From Magicicada septendecula (Eukaryota; Arthropoda; Insecta; Hemiptera; Cicadidae), in assembly GCA_034769895.1 (NCBI GenBank), contig JAWRYS010000740.1:1-64000 (forward strand): a stretch of 64,000 nt of DNA. Reading direction: 5' to 3'. Positions 9,554 to 21,558 of the stretch are shown in pieces; within the stretch, counting starts at the first letter, position 1; every line of letters starts with the position of its first letter. The translations under genes and the position numbers were made by a program. The notes under the pieces are model-generated. The model saw only the letters and a list, made by a program, of their open reading frames with translations, did no database searches and was not told where the DNA came from.

Positions 9554-10049
9554 TTTTAATAAGGATGACTCGCTACTAAATAATTTTGTTTTGATTTGAA
9601 AAATAGATGCACTACATACTTCCTATGTTGTGTTTATTATATCTTATTGTGTTAATGGCATGTAGTATGTTAGGAATAAGGATTATAAAAATATAATAAT
9701 ATGTTTTCAATGTGTTTATAGATTTTAAAATAAAATGAAATAAAGTTGTGATAGTTAAAATTTTCAATGGGTTGCAAAAGATAGAAGTTGGGTGATAGTA
9801 ATTGTTTGAGTAAAACATTTGAGTCAGTCCAAGTTGAAATTGAGGTATTAAAGAGAATAAGAGATGAAATACAAGTAATAGAGAATTTGAGTTAATTTGA
9901 TGTTGACACAGTAGTAATAGAGAATAATTGTAGAGTTTTTAGTGATATATTGATGTTATTAATTAATGTTGTTATTTTGTTGAAGTTGTAGTAAGTAATG
10001 AGATTGAGATTTTGGGGATGGCAATTTTGTAGTAGGGGGTAGTGTAATG

Positions 10050-10313
10050 TGGGAGTCCGCAACATAATGATAAGTTGGGACGGGATTGGTAACGATTTTA
10101 GTGAGGAGGGGCCGCCTTAGGTAGAATCCAGGGGCCAAATAAGGGAATTGAGTTTTTGGGGGGGGGGAACATGTATCCTATGTACAAAGGGTTAGAGAGT
10201 ATTTTTTTTATATATAGAGAGAAGGTGGCGAATTGAGTTAAAGTAGTAAGTAGTTAGAGGTAGAGAAGGGTTAGTGGATTTTTGATAGAGGGGTGTCATA
10301 CTAGTTAAAGATT
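10050..10313 (+). ncRNA. Block II: second conserved non-coding module
   Basis: Alignable with the array family (minus strand 25293-25041 in unit 1). It opens with a bulged stem, GTCC-G-CAAC (10055-10063) pairing with GTTG-GGAC (10074-10081). The array keeps every stem base and the bulged G but has a different 7-nt loop in place of the 10-nt loop. Later shared words include AATAAGGGAAT/GATAAGGGAAT, GTACAAAGGG, a T-run followed by TATATA, GCGAATTGAGTT and GATAGAGGGGTGTCAT. Role unknown. Confidence 0.55.
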
Positions 10314-11018
10314 TTGTAAGGGAGCGTTAGAGTAATAAAAGGGGAAGATTATGAGTAAATTCCGAGTTGATAAAGTGAATTATAATGAATAACGGAGAAT
10401 CACCTAAATTAATGAAAGGGAATAATAAATGAAATGATGTGTAAAACGAAGATTGAAAAAAAAACAATTTTGAGAAACGAATTCATAAAAGTTAAATTGA
10501 GATTAAAAGGTAAATGTTATGATTTTATATGCAAATTTAATGATGTAAAGTGTGTAAATTTTAAATACAGATTGTTTATTTTAAGATAATAATAATAATG
10601 TGGATTATGAATGTACTATGTTTTCTTATGTTATGTTATGTTGTTAGGTATTCTGATATGTTAGAAATAAGGAAAAAACAAAACCAGTGCTTCTTAGCGC
10701 AAACCAGCACCGCTAGGGGGAAACAGATCAGTTGGGGATATGGTGTTGTATAAGGCCACTATTTGATATTTGATTTGTTGTTTCAGTGTTTGGTGATGCT
10801 GTGGCGGCGGACCTGAGCTGGCCAGCGCGTCAGAGCAGGGGCGTTAAGTACCTGTCTGACTCTACGGTGTTGGGATCTCGAGAGAGAAGTCCAGTATTGT
10901 CATTCAGGTGCGGTCACAGTCACCGGACCAAGGGTGAGTTGATTATTTTTTTTGTAAACCATACAGGGGGTTGTGGCGACATATACTGGCTGATCCCTTT
11001 AGCAAGTATGAATGTGTC

Positions 11019-11056
11019 AATGAGATTTTTTATGCTTCGGCATAAAATATCTCATT
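11019..11056 (+). other. 17-bp hairpin with TTCG loop next to the polypurine tract
   Basis: aatgagattttttatgc (11019-11035) pairs with gcataaaatatctcatt (11040-11056) with one mismatch around a TTCG tetraloop. The array's first unit has a hairpin at the same place with the same outer AATGAGA/TCTCATT ends but a different inner stem and loop. Confidence 0.8.
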
Positions 11057-11066
11057 GAGGGGGTAT
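11057..11066 (+). other. Polypurine tract of element A
   Basis: GAGGGGGTAT lies directly before the 3' LTR. The array has GGGGGGGTAT in the same place, so the G run plus TAT is shared. The final AT before TG mirrors the AT between the 5' LTR and the primer site. Confidence 0.75.
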
Positions 11067-12371
11067 TGTAACGGGGCATTTTCGGCCTGCCTGAGGCAAT
11101 ATGAAGAAATGTGTAATTTAAATAAAGTAAATAACATTTTTTTTACAATGATTGGGACAAAACGTATAAACGAAAGGTAAATTCAGTGGTTGCAACGATA
11201 GCGACAGTGGCAGCACTGCTTGGGACATTAAATACAAAATTATTGAAACGAACAGAATTAATAAGCTGGAATTGTGCCAAGGTCAACCCATGACACACAA
11301 AACAGAGTAAACAAATTATGTAACGAACATCAGACCATATTACGTCAGAGCCCAGCCTAACGGTGGAATGCCGTTATGTAACAAAACAGTCTGCTGGCGT
11401 AGGAATACAAACTTTAAAACAATAAGACTTGGTCATACAACCACGGCGACAACACAAAATAGTGCCGGTGGCCTATTCCCAGTCAGACAATAACATCCGA
11501 ACACATCAGACGCGAGTCGTTTTGTGCGTTCGCCGGCTAGCTGGTTTGGGCGAAGTTTTTTGTGTCGCCCGTATAATAAAATGTGAATTTAATTCAAATT
11601 AATAAGTTTTACAGTTATGAAGTGAAATGAAGGACAGTTACGAGTGACCCGGCGAAAATTACGGAAAAGAACGAAATGTGCAGCGTGGTGAAAGAAATAG
11701 AGAACGGACGGAGGCTGGACTGAATTTTAGGGACGAAATGGCAGATAAGAGAATCAATTATCTTATTCTATTATATTCATACATTAGGAAAAGTAAAATT
11801 TTATAACCATTCAAAATTGAAACCTTTTAAAAAATTAAAATTTAAATGAGCTCATAAGGGAATTTTTAAATATGTATCGTGAGAGAATAAAAGGGCATGT
11901 GTAATAATCATGTAATAAAATTAAGAGGCGCTGGTTTGTGATAAAATAGGGTATAACTATTTCTATGTTATTTTAAATATGTCTATTGTAATCAAGGTAA
12001 TACTAGTATATACGAATAAGTAATCATGATAATTTTGTTTAAAATGATATCAAAATTTAAAGTGAGAAGGGATATTTCATTCATGATGGGGTTGTAACAG
12101 CTTCTAAAATTTTCTGTTGTTTATTTAAATGCAATTGAATTGTTTTAAGAGAATAAAGAAAAAGATGAGTATAAGAGTAACAAATATGTTTAATTTCAAA
12201 TAACCAGTTCTGCACTTCCCGGTTCGCTGACTCGAACCTTGGTAATTTTTCTTTGCAGTTGGCAAAACAAGATGGCGCCCGAAGAAGTTATTTAGAAAGT
12301 GTGTCAAAAGTGAATTCCCTTAGGTATTTGTATTTATATATTTATTATATCAATAATTATAAAACAGTACA
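11067..12371 (+). repeat. 3' LTR of element A
   Basis: Direct repeat of 5223-6538. It lacks 12 bp near 11790 (agaaaaatttaa-type stretch of the left copy) and has one extra base near 11520. Ends ACAGTACA, followed by the ACAA target duplication. Confidence 0.93.
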
Positions 12372-12375
12372 ACAA
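12372..12375. repeat. Right target-site duplication of element A (ACAA)
   Basis: Matches 5219-5222. Confidence 0.8.
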
Positions 12376-13921
12376 CTGTAATTTATCAGTTTGTAACTGC
12401 TTAGTGAGTATTTTAAAACAGTAACCGAGCCATCATTATCCTATAATAATCATAAACAATTCTATGATGATAATTCCAATCACCCACGAGCTGCTTGGAC
12501 CATTGAATCTCCATAATTTCAGCAATCTGGTTAACGTGTTCATGTATACTGCCCCACTGATAGGAGTGTGGGAAGCTCAAGCTTCATTGAACCATTGGAA
12601 AAGGCCATTTAGAAATTTTAAGGTGTAAATTTATTTAAATTTTATCCTGAATTAATATCTTGTTGCAATTTAACTTTGTCCTTTTTCATTTTTTAATGAT
12701 GACAATATTATTCTTATGGATACTCTTGCAATTTTGTTTAGTCTATTTGGTGTTCTCATCATTTTTTGTATTTATTAATTTCACTTTTTATTTTTCATTA
12801 AAACATTTCCTGTATACATTTTATTGAAATTATGACAATGTGGTTGTTTATATATTGTGAGTAAAATTCACACAGTTGATTGAGTTTTCAATCTTTTTTC
12901 TGGTTTGAGTAATTCATGATTTTGTTAATAAAATTATTTTATTGTGTTTTAGTACATTTTTGTTAAACCTGTTTTTATTAAATATTTCTGCAACAGTGTT
13001 TTCAAACTTTTATATTTAAGTAACTGTTGTAAGCTCTGTATACATTATATTTATACTTTTTTTAATAAATCCATGTTTCGAATAAGTCTTAAGGCACATT
13101 TCTTACTCGGTGCATCTATCCTATTATAATTAAAGAATGCTTGATGTCATAATTTTTAACTCAATAAATTTTAGTCTGAAAATTTTAATATACAACTACT
13201 GTACTTAATTTTCAAGATATAAAATTAATTTTTGATATAATGTGCAGTAATATAAATGTGTGATATTCTAATATTCTTCCAAAATACTTTTATACCGAAA
13301 ATTGTTTTCTAAAAACTCAGCTTTAAGAGTTCATGGAAGAAATTTTCACAAAATGTGTCTAAATATGAAGTTTCAGTTTGCCAAGCTTCACTAAACAAAT
13401 AAATATGAGGTAAATAAAAGTTTTTAGGGGGAGTAGCTTCACATTTCTTATGTTAAACTCAAAACCTTTATATAAAAGTACCTTTGTAATAAAGGTCTTT
13501 TTCTCAGAACCCCTGAAGAGCATTACATCAAGGTTCCAATGTAAACATTTTTACTACTCATAAGAATTTTTGATTTTAGACATGAAACTTTACTTACTAT
13601 TTAGAGAATGTATGTGAACAAGTATAGTTTTAGCGTTATATATTACTTATCAAACTTGATGTTGTATAAACTTATAATGAGCATGAATTAAGTAATTTTT
13701 AATTGATGAAATTTTTATATAATGTATGTAACATGATTAGTGCAGTGGTTTTCTAGGTGAAAAATGATTTGAAATTTTCTCAGCTACTGTTTTTTGTGCT
13801 TCTTCAAATTGTTCAATGTCCTGATGACCTGAATTCACTTTGAAATTAATCTGTATAATATACAGGTGTCATGGACAAGACTGAGTGTTAATCAGCTACA
13901 TCTCATAGACACAGTATATCA
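12376..13921. other. AT-rich intron sequence, no gene seen
   Basis: Continuation of the ERK intron. No coding block, RNA gene or clear repeat is visible. Around 13500-13550 a faint tract (gaagagcattacatcaaggtt) resembles the pogo-like ends noted elsewhere. Confidence 0.5.
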
Positions 13922-16900
13922 CAGTGAAACCCTGGTTTAGCGTGTCCACATATAACGCTGTCCTGCATTTAATGCTCACTTTGTGAATTCCTGACAAAAT
14001 CCCCATAAGTGCAATGTTACAAAGTCTCCGATAAAACACCCTACTAACCCACATTTAGCACAATTTTTGAGATCATGCGTTTCAGGTTTGAATACCAATA
14101 CATTGAAATATGTCAGCATGCAAGTTCTAGTCATTATTTATCTGTGTACTGTCATGAGTGTGCACTACTCTAGTCGGGTACCGTTACTCAGATAGAGAAA
14201 GCTCACCCTTGGCTAAAAATGGCTAACTCAGAACTCATTTGTATTGAATCGATGGTAAAATTCTAGGTAGTGTTAATGATCATCAACTTTCTATCCCCCA
14301 CCCCTAAACAACATTTAGTACCTCATTCAACCGGTGATTGAAAGTGGTTGTGGTAAAAACGATACGACATTTTGGCTTAGCGGAACCATTCTTGAGTTTA
14401 CAAACAAAAGTTTACATTTGTTGACTTATAAAGGTAATATTTTGTAAATTATGTTTACATTATTATTTAATCCATTTAACAATGACAGTTACTGTTTGAA
14501 GTGTATAACATTTTAAGACAGATACTAAAAACTGTAAAACTTATTTTATGTAGTTGACACTGCGCAAATATTGATTCCCATAATTAATTCCATAAGCACT
14601 TATTACAAAAAAGCTGTCACTCTTAGTGGTTATCAATTACCTATTAAAAATCCCTCCAAATTATGCTCAATTATGGCCTTAAAATAATTTTTACCTATAT
14701 TTTACAAATTCAATGATGCATTGTTAATGAGTACTATAAATGTGTCAGTCATATATGATCATATATTTCTTAATACAAATACGTATTTTATTATGTATTA
14801 TAAAATGCACAGTTTTGTATGGTTTCATTAAGGCATTCGTTTCATCAGCGTATTTAATTCAGGGAGGCTATTTAACCCTGATTCTGTTCGTAAATATAAA
14901 TGCACTTTTAACTGCACATTTTACTAATGCTTTCCACTAAAGAAACAGTTGATACATTGAAGCCAGAAACTGCCAAAGGTCGGAATTCTTTGCAGTACAA
15001 CCAATCGACATGAAACTTTTTAAATTGTCTTCTGTATAGAGTCTAAACAAAAGTTGTGGGTGCTCTCATCCCTAAGAGATAGAAACAACGTTATGGGTTG
15101 TCAAAAAATGATTTTTATTTTAACTAACTGATGAAACTGTGTACATTTAATGTTTTTGAGGTTGCTGATGTCACGTTTATTGTACAGTAGTTAGGGGAGC
15201 CAAAAGGAACAATTTAAAGGAGATGAAATGTATAAAATGGGACTTTTAAAAATTTCTTAGGATATTCATAAATTGTGAATATGGTGGTAAAAGTACATAG
15301 TACAGGATTGAAAGCACCCATAAACGCTGGAAATTTCTAATGTAAACAATTTGGAATAAATTGTCAAAAATTGTATACTTCAGTTTGCGAGGGTGCTGAT
15401 TAAAAATGTAAAGTTAAAAGACAGTAAAACATAGGGAAGTCAAAATGGGCAATTTAAAGGGGGTGGGGGTGCAATTTTTTAAAAGATCTGTATCTTTGAA
15501 TTCACTTTTCTTATGGTAGTCAAATACAAAGAGCGAGATAAAAGAGATGGAATCAGTTATCGTGTGTCAACTATCGAGGTTATTCCAGACCATACTGGAC
15601 CAAACTGTTGGCGCACTGTGTTCAAGGCCAGACAGTTTGCACGGTTTCTAGTGGATTCTAGAGAGCCTGTAATACGCAGTTTGCTCAACACGTCATCCAG
15701 AAAGTGACCGATTATTCTGGCATTTCAGCGGGGTATAAATATAAACATGCAGCGACGGACAGTCAGTTTATGTCGGGTGATTTACACAATGTGTCTCAAG
15801 TGGTGTATTAGTGAAAAGTGATTATAATGTGAAATCCTTTATAGTTGACATTCTTATTTGTGTGGACAGATTAACTTGAATTTTTGTACGAGTATAATCT
15901 TGTTGAATAACTTGCTGATTTCAAACTATTAATTGCTGGTGTTTATTGACTTAATTGGTGTCTTGTATTTTGTTTTCCACTGTACTATACGACGATCAGT
16001 GAGGCCGTCGTAACAATATTGTGATACAGCAAAATAATTTTAAAGATAATTTTATGACCTTCAATTTAGATTGTATAGACACTTTTTTCAAACCCTGTTT
16101 GTAAGTTGTCAAGAGTCAAAAATTGTTTTTGACAAAAAAGAAATGTTTAATCAATCACATCTCTCAAAGTATTAAATCTACAGAAGTAAAAATAATCTCA
16201 GCATGTTTCTAGTAAAATGAACTTTATTTTAAGTTCATATTATCTTTGTAATAGGTTCAATGTTTTGCGAGTAATTTAATAAAGACTGTCACGAGGTAAC
16301 AATTTGGGGGGGGGGATCTCAGTGTTTTAACTTCCAATAATTTGAAAACTATTGGCTTTTGTAAAAAAAAAAAATGTGTTCCAACTTTTTCTTAAAATTT
16401 CATAATCTATCGATTTTATGGGTTATTTATGTTTTGTATTTTCCACTACTGAGAATAAGTGTGAGTTAAGTTATTTTAGACATCACCGTACAATATTATG
16501 TTCTGTGTTCAGTGGGTTCACCTAAGTGGATCCAAATGGATTTCTTTTTAGGCAGAAAGTTTGTGAAATTGAAAATAACGAGGACAGTGATTGGTTTCTA
16601 TAAACTGACTTGTCAAATGCCAATGGTAACTCTGGACTTTGTTTTGTTTTATGGGGGCTTTGCATGATAGGTTTCAGGGGCTCTTCTAAATCCTAACCAT
16701 TACAACAGAATAGTTAGTAAGAGAATGGTGCTACTTTAGATATAATGAGACAACGGTTTCTTTGTGGAACACACTTATGGGGGTAGACCATTGTGTTTAA
16801 AACACCAACCCCATATTTGAATTTGTAAGTGATACTCTTTCAACATTTAATTATGCAGCAGAGACTTCAAAAATTATTACATTCTGAACTAATGATTATG

Positions 16901-17008
16901 TAAGGTAAGGATACGTTTTGTAGCTAATTAAAACATGTTTTTAATGTGACCCCCATATAAAGCTCTTTTTGATGATCCATTAAGAGCACTACATAGGGGT
17001 TTTACTGT
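13922..17008. mobile_element. Possible pogo/Tigger-like relic, ends only
   Basis: The left end cagtgaaaccctggtttagcg and the right end agcactacataggggttttactg are rough inverted copies of a CAGT-AAACC end. No transposase frame survives between them and no TA duplication is clean. The span includes the solo LTR at 15555-16015. These may be ends of two separate relics. Confidence 0.25.
15555..16015 (+). repeat. Solo LTR related to the Ty3/Gypsy LTR at 21559
   Basis: Its last part (gtgtcttgtattttgttttc, then cactgta and a run ending cgtcgtaaca at 16015) closely matches the end of the LTR at 21559-22048. Both have a promoter-like gtataaata or tatataaag and a following cagtcagt or tcagttcagt. No primer site follows (atattgtg), so it is a solo copy. 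The left boundary is a guess from the ttatcg near 15558 and from length; no target duplication was found. Confidence 0.55.
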
Positions 17009-17051
17009 ACTGTGGTGGGTAACCATTGTAGATCTTGTGTTATGGTACCCC

Positions 17052-17054
<3 letters not shown>
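16016..17054. other. Intron sequence, no gene seen
   Basis: AT-rich DNA with a G run at 16305-16314 and an A run near 16363. No coding block recognised. Confidence 0.45.

Positions 17055-17142
<88 letters not shown>
17055..17142. repeat. (TG)44 microsatellite
   Basis: Uninterrupted TG tract of 88 bp, followed by agcacgcgcacgtgca. Confidence 0.97.
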
Positions 17143-17144
<2 letters not shown>

Positions 17145-18804
17145 CACGCGCACGTGCAACCTTTTCCAAACTTAGTGTAACCAAAGTGTGTAATATCATA
17201 TCTTTAAGGCATCCTGTCTATATGTGGTACACTTTACAACTGCTGTAACTTTCCAGTAGGTTTATTAAGGAATTAAAGAAAGTATTCAGAGCAGTGACCA
17301 TTCATGCCTTCTGTGTTTCTCAGCGGCTTCTCAGATTATTTTGGTTTTCTGGGGTTCTACTGTTGGCAAAACTTACGTACTACAATTTTTTTTTTCAATA
17401 ATGGGTAAAAGGTAGTCAATTTGAGATTATTGATGTGCACTCCACTCTGACTGGTTTTAGTCAATATGGTGGTTGGTCTGGTTCATGTATGTAAAGTTAT
17501 AATCTATGTAAGTATCGTGTATACTCTTTGTTTAAAAAAAAATGTAAAACACCATGTTTCTAAGCCATAAGCCTATGGCCTAGTGAGGTCTGAACATTGT
17601 CCTGAATGTATTGTTGGCATAATAGTTCCTCATTTTCCCATCAAAACTTTCCATCTTACTAAGTGCTGTTGTGGTCTTTTTATGTCTTACAGTTTCCAGT
17701 CTAGCAGATTTGGTTATCATCTGTCACCTTTTCATCCACACAGCTGTCAGACCACATCAATCATATTTTCTTAATTCTGTAAATTATATCATCTAGTCTA
17801 GTTTTTTTGTATATCTGTGTAGTTGTTAATTGTTTTCTTGTTTTCCCATTTCTTCTTGTCATGAACCCCAGAGTTTTTGATCACTCTTGTGTTCAGTGGT
17901 AGTGAATCTGAGCCATACATCATTGCAAAAAAATAACACTCTTTTAATATATATATATATATATATATATTGTATGTAGTTATTTTTGAGCAAATAATGT
18001 TTATGGAACATACAAATACGAATGGTATTGTAGATGAAAACAGGTACTGACAATAGAGTAGCTTCTTGCAAATAACACGTGAACAACAAAGGCTCGACTG
18101 TTGCATGATTTCGTGTTGTCTTGCTTTTTTTTTTTGAATGAGTAATTATCAGAGTGTTTACATTACAGTGTTCTTCACCTGTTTGTTTTGAAAGGCTTTT
18201 TTCAAGACAGTGCGTTTACATTGTGTGTTAATTCTGTATAATTTCAGAGTAAGATGAGTAATTTTTCTGTAATATAAGTAGAATGTGATTATGATAGTTT
18301 CACAGTCTTTACTTCATGCAGCAGAAGTGGAAATATAATTCTCTATTACACACCATAAGTATACTGGAATTACAAAAATTAATGGATCATTCAGTTGGTT
18401 GATTGGTCGGTTGGTCGGTTGGTTGGTTGATGGATGGATTTGAGTTTGAAATTTGTAGATACTGTTTAAAATATGTTGTCAACATAGTTTGAATTACTTA
18501 AACAATTTCAGAAAAACCAAGTGTTTAATTAATCTAGACTACATTTTAAAAGTTTCTATTAAAAACTCAGTGCTTGACAGTCACCTTGAGATATCCATCC
18601 CAAGTGACATGCCCTACAGTATGATAATTGCTAATATACAAAGTTTCACCAAGTTCATAGGTATATGAACTTATAGAAGTTGTTATTAATATGTGTATGC
18701 CAGTATGAAAATTGATAGAAACAATTAGTGTGAGAATATACACACACACAAAATATAAAATGAAAAGGCTTAACATTAATTTTATGTTAACTTTCGTGTT
18801 GTAG
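17143..18804. other. Distal part of the ERK intron with small simple repeats
   Basis: Contains a (TA)n tract at about 17946-17970 and a TTGG/TCGG-rich tract at about 18393-18434. The intron ends with a T-rich tract and acceptor (tttcgtgttgtag, G at 18804). No other gene seen. Confidence 0.7.
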
Positions 18805-18924
18805 CCTGTAGCAGAAGAACCATTCCGCTTTTCAATGGAACTTGATGATCTTCCAAAGGAAACATTAAAGCAGTATATATTTGAAGAGACAGTGATGTTT
18901 AAACAAAAAGATCCTAACATCTAG
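18805..18924 (+). CDS. rl: ERK MAP kinase, last coding exon (C-terminal L16 extension)
   Basis: The acceptor gttgtag at 18798-18804 opens a phase-0 exon of 39 codons and a TAG stop (18922-18924). It reads [19 protein letters not shown] then [20 protein letters not shown], which is the ERK C-terminal extension (loop/helix L16) that packs back on the N-lobe. It joins in frame to the DPADE of the previous exon, restoring the YYDPxDEPVAE signature of ERKs. The tail after FEET differs from vertebrates and resembles insect Rolled in length and charge. The stop codon is followed directly by gtagta, so CTAG|GTAGTA could itself be a splice donor into a 3' UTR exon. Confidence 0.95.
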   Translation, partial: PVAEEPFRFSMELDDLPKETLKQYIFEETVMFKQKDPNI

Positions 18925-21558
18925 GTAGTATATTTATTTACATACTATTGAAATCATTAGGATAGTAATAATAGGATATAAATTTTGTTTGATATACCAT
19001 ATTGGATTAGTCACTAATTGTTAACAGTATTTGTATTTATTTGTTCATTTGATATTTACTTGTAAGTTCCATAGCAAATCAAAGCACTATTATGACTTTT
19101 TAAAATCATATTTTACGTAATTGCAGATTTGTTAACTACAACCTTCAAAAACATTACAAAAATAGTTTTTGACTGACAAAGGCGATAATGATAATTATTA
19201 TTATGAGGTGGTTTTTGTTTTTATAAAATTTTAATAGAGATTCAACTTTTACAGTTTGTTCTACACAGTATCTAATTTCATTTTAGTCTAAACAGCAATT
19301 CAAGAAAATCCACAGCTGAAGACTCCAATCCACCACCAGTCATAACTTTTGAATATAACATCTGAATGTTCTTTGTGTGATTCATTTAGCATAGTCTGTA
19401 GTAGACGGTGAACAGTAATAGCATGGTTTTTATTTATATCAGAAACGTATTAGTCTGTATGATACCTTCAAGCAATTAGAACAATTGTGTTTCACTTACT
19501 AAGTATCTCAATGAATTTCTAGATTCAAATGTTTCGTATTTAATTTATTTGCTGAATAATACAAATGTGTATTAGATTAATAATACTTCAAAGTATCTAT
19601 ACATAATATGTATCCTTTGTAGTGAACGTTGTTCTTATGCACAATGAGGAGCAACAGGTTCAATAGCACCTGTACTACGGGAAGAGGGGCGCAAGACTTT
19701 GCATGGCAATTATATGAGGGATGTAGTTGCAATTTAAAAATAAGGAGAAGTAGAGATTATTACAAAAATCAAAACATAACAAATTTAGACACTGGAAAAC
19801 CTACCTAGGTGTGATTGTAAAGTTTAAGACAATCAGAACATAATAACATTGAATTATAATATACTACCTTAGCAGTATGTTACCAAAAAGACTGTCAGCC
19901 AACATTTCTTATCTCAGGTAGCAGCATGATATTGAAGTAATAACCATCTAGTGTCGATTAATATCATTTCCCACTTACCCAGCTGGGAAATACTTTTTCT
20001 TTGTACTTCTAACTCCTAAATGAAGCCTCCATCAATTCTCCATCCACATCTATCCTAGGCCTAAACTATTGCTTGCGCTCACTTTCTATCGGTGCCTGTA
20101 TCCTGTATCCATGTAATCCTTGCTCTTCCTCCATTTATCCTCATATATATAATTGTTTTGCGATATTGTCGTAAAACAAGGACAAGACCATTCCAATCCC
20201 ATTTCCTCATCAATAACTGCTGTTTGATAAATCACTGGTTGGTGACCTTCTATAGTTCTTGTTGAATATAATATTGCCTACTATATTCTCATGACGTTAT
20301 GCAAGCACTTATTTAGAAAAATTAGAGCTTACAAATGATAGTCCTGACCACTTCCACATTTTATTCATGCAACAGTATAGATTGAACGTTGGAATTAATG
20401 ATTTTTTAATTTAGTTGTCTTCAAAATTGCAAAAGACTACCATATAAAGTGTAGTTTAGATAAAGGGCCAATTTGCTTTGTTAATTCTCTTTAGTACTGC
20501 TCCTCTTACTCCTACTCCTGCCTTGCTTCCAACATATGGGAACTCTTGTGTCATCCAGGGCAAAACTATTGTAGCTGTTTTAGAAGAAAATGATACTCTC
20601 TGAATTGTGAAGGAATGCTGCAGCCTCTCTTTGGGATGCTGCCGCCTCACTTTCTCTTGAGCATGGTACATGCTTTGCCATAGATTTAAATCATTTTTTT
20701 ATTTCTGGATTGAAGATTAATGTCAGTTAATTATGTGTAAGTAAATTATAGATTCTCCACAAATGAATGTACTAACTTTATAAATGCAATACTTACACTT
20801 ATCTCTTCTACAGAGCAACCATGTCACTGTACCTTTTGACATCACTGCAACCTCTTTAGTGTGATTAGAATTAGAATACTTTGGTGGTCCATGTACAGTT
20901 CTTGGTATGTCTGATGTTCCTTTGTTTCAATGTGGATATGAAAAAAAGTGTTAGTATGTGAGTAGTTGCTGAATATAGATGTACTTATTCCATATATAAA
21001 ATTATATCCCTATCATTTTTGTTTGTTTCTTCTGAAGTATGTCTGAAGGATTAATAGTGAATAGTTAAACACTGTTATTTTTTGGTTAAGCCTCTTTCCA
21101 GAGTTCCTCCATCATACCACTTTCATGTTTGACATTTTGATCTCTAGAATATGGGGTCATCTTGTTGTGATCTCCAGAAGTTGTAAATTGAGTTGTGGTT
21201 GACAGATACTATGGAAAAGACCTAACACCAGGGTCTTTAACAGTCACTGACAGCTTCTGAAAGAGAATTCACCAGATAAAATCACCCATTGTTTAGGTAT
21301 TTTGAAGGACTGATATTTCTGCCAGTGGTACTTAAACAGTGTGTTGTTCCAAGGATTACATGTTCATGATCTTAAAACATTGGAATAAATTATTGAAAGC
21401 CAGTATTGACAAATGTTATCTACACTTTTAACTGTTTCCAGTATTTTGTAATCAGTGCTCAGTTTGCAGAAACTGAACTATTTGCACTCATATTGCTGGT
21501 ATTATTTGTAGAATAAACTCAGCGAAATTGCAGTGGTTCAGAACACAGCTGTTTATAT
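18925..21558 (+). other. ERK 3' UTR and downstream flank, boundaries unclear
   Basis: A possible 3' UTR intron runs from 18925 (gtagta) to an acceptor-like ctaatttcattttag ending at 19287, after which a less AT-rich stretch (aacagcaattcaagaaaatc) looks exon-like. I did not find an AATAAA close to the stop; later ones occur at about 21372 and 21512. No other gene is convincing; the open frame at 20456-20671 (minus) has no recognisable domain. Confidence 0.4.

Larger units (their letters stand above)
8196..11018 (+). other. Long C-poor non-coding part of element A
   Basis: No reading frame of note lies in the 2.8 kb after the protein gene except a short one at 10786-11058 without recognisable domain. 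Base use is extreme: many 60-base lines have 10 or more G and one or two C (for example 8461-8520). Two sub-blocks (9117-9553 and 10050-10313) break this pattern, are conserved in the array family and are listed separately. Confidence 0.75.
5223..12371 (+). mobile_element. Element A: complete non-autonomous LTR retrotransposon
   Basis: 7.15 kb with two nearly identical LTRs (1316 and 1305 bp), TG...CA ends, ACAA target duplication, tRNA-Lys-type primer site, a G-rich tract before the 3' LTR, and one reading frame (6801-8195). No protease, reverse transcriptase, RNase H or integrase frame is present, so it must depend on proteins from another element. By hand I count about 13 substitutions between the LTRs, plus one 12-bp deletion in the right copy and one single-base indel. 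About 1% divergence implies a fairly recent insertion. It sits in the last ERK intron in the same orientation as the gene and is a divergent relative of the tandem array from 22784. Confidence 0.9.

Noticed and set aside
10786..11058. 90-codon frame at the 3' end of element A
   Set aside because: It overlaps the terminal hairpin, begins at a non-ATG codon and has no counterpart frame in the array family, though the DNA is partly alignable.
17002..17199. His-Thr repeat protein on the minus strand
   Set aside because: Translation of the (TG)44 microsatellite.
20456..20671. 71-codon minus-strand frame downstream of ERK
   Set aside because: No recognisable domain, promoter or splice context; within the length expected by chance.
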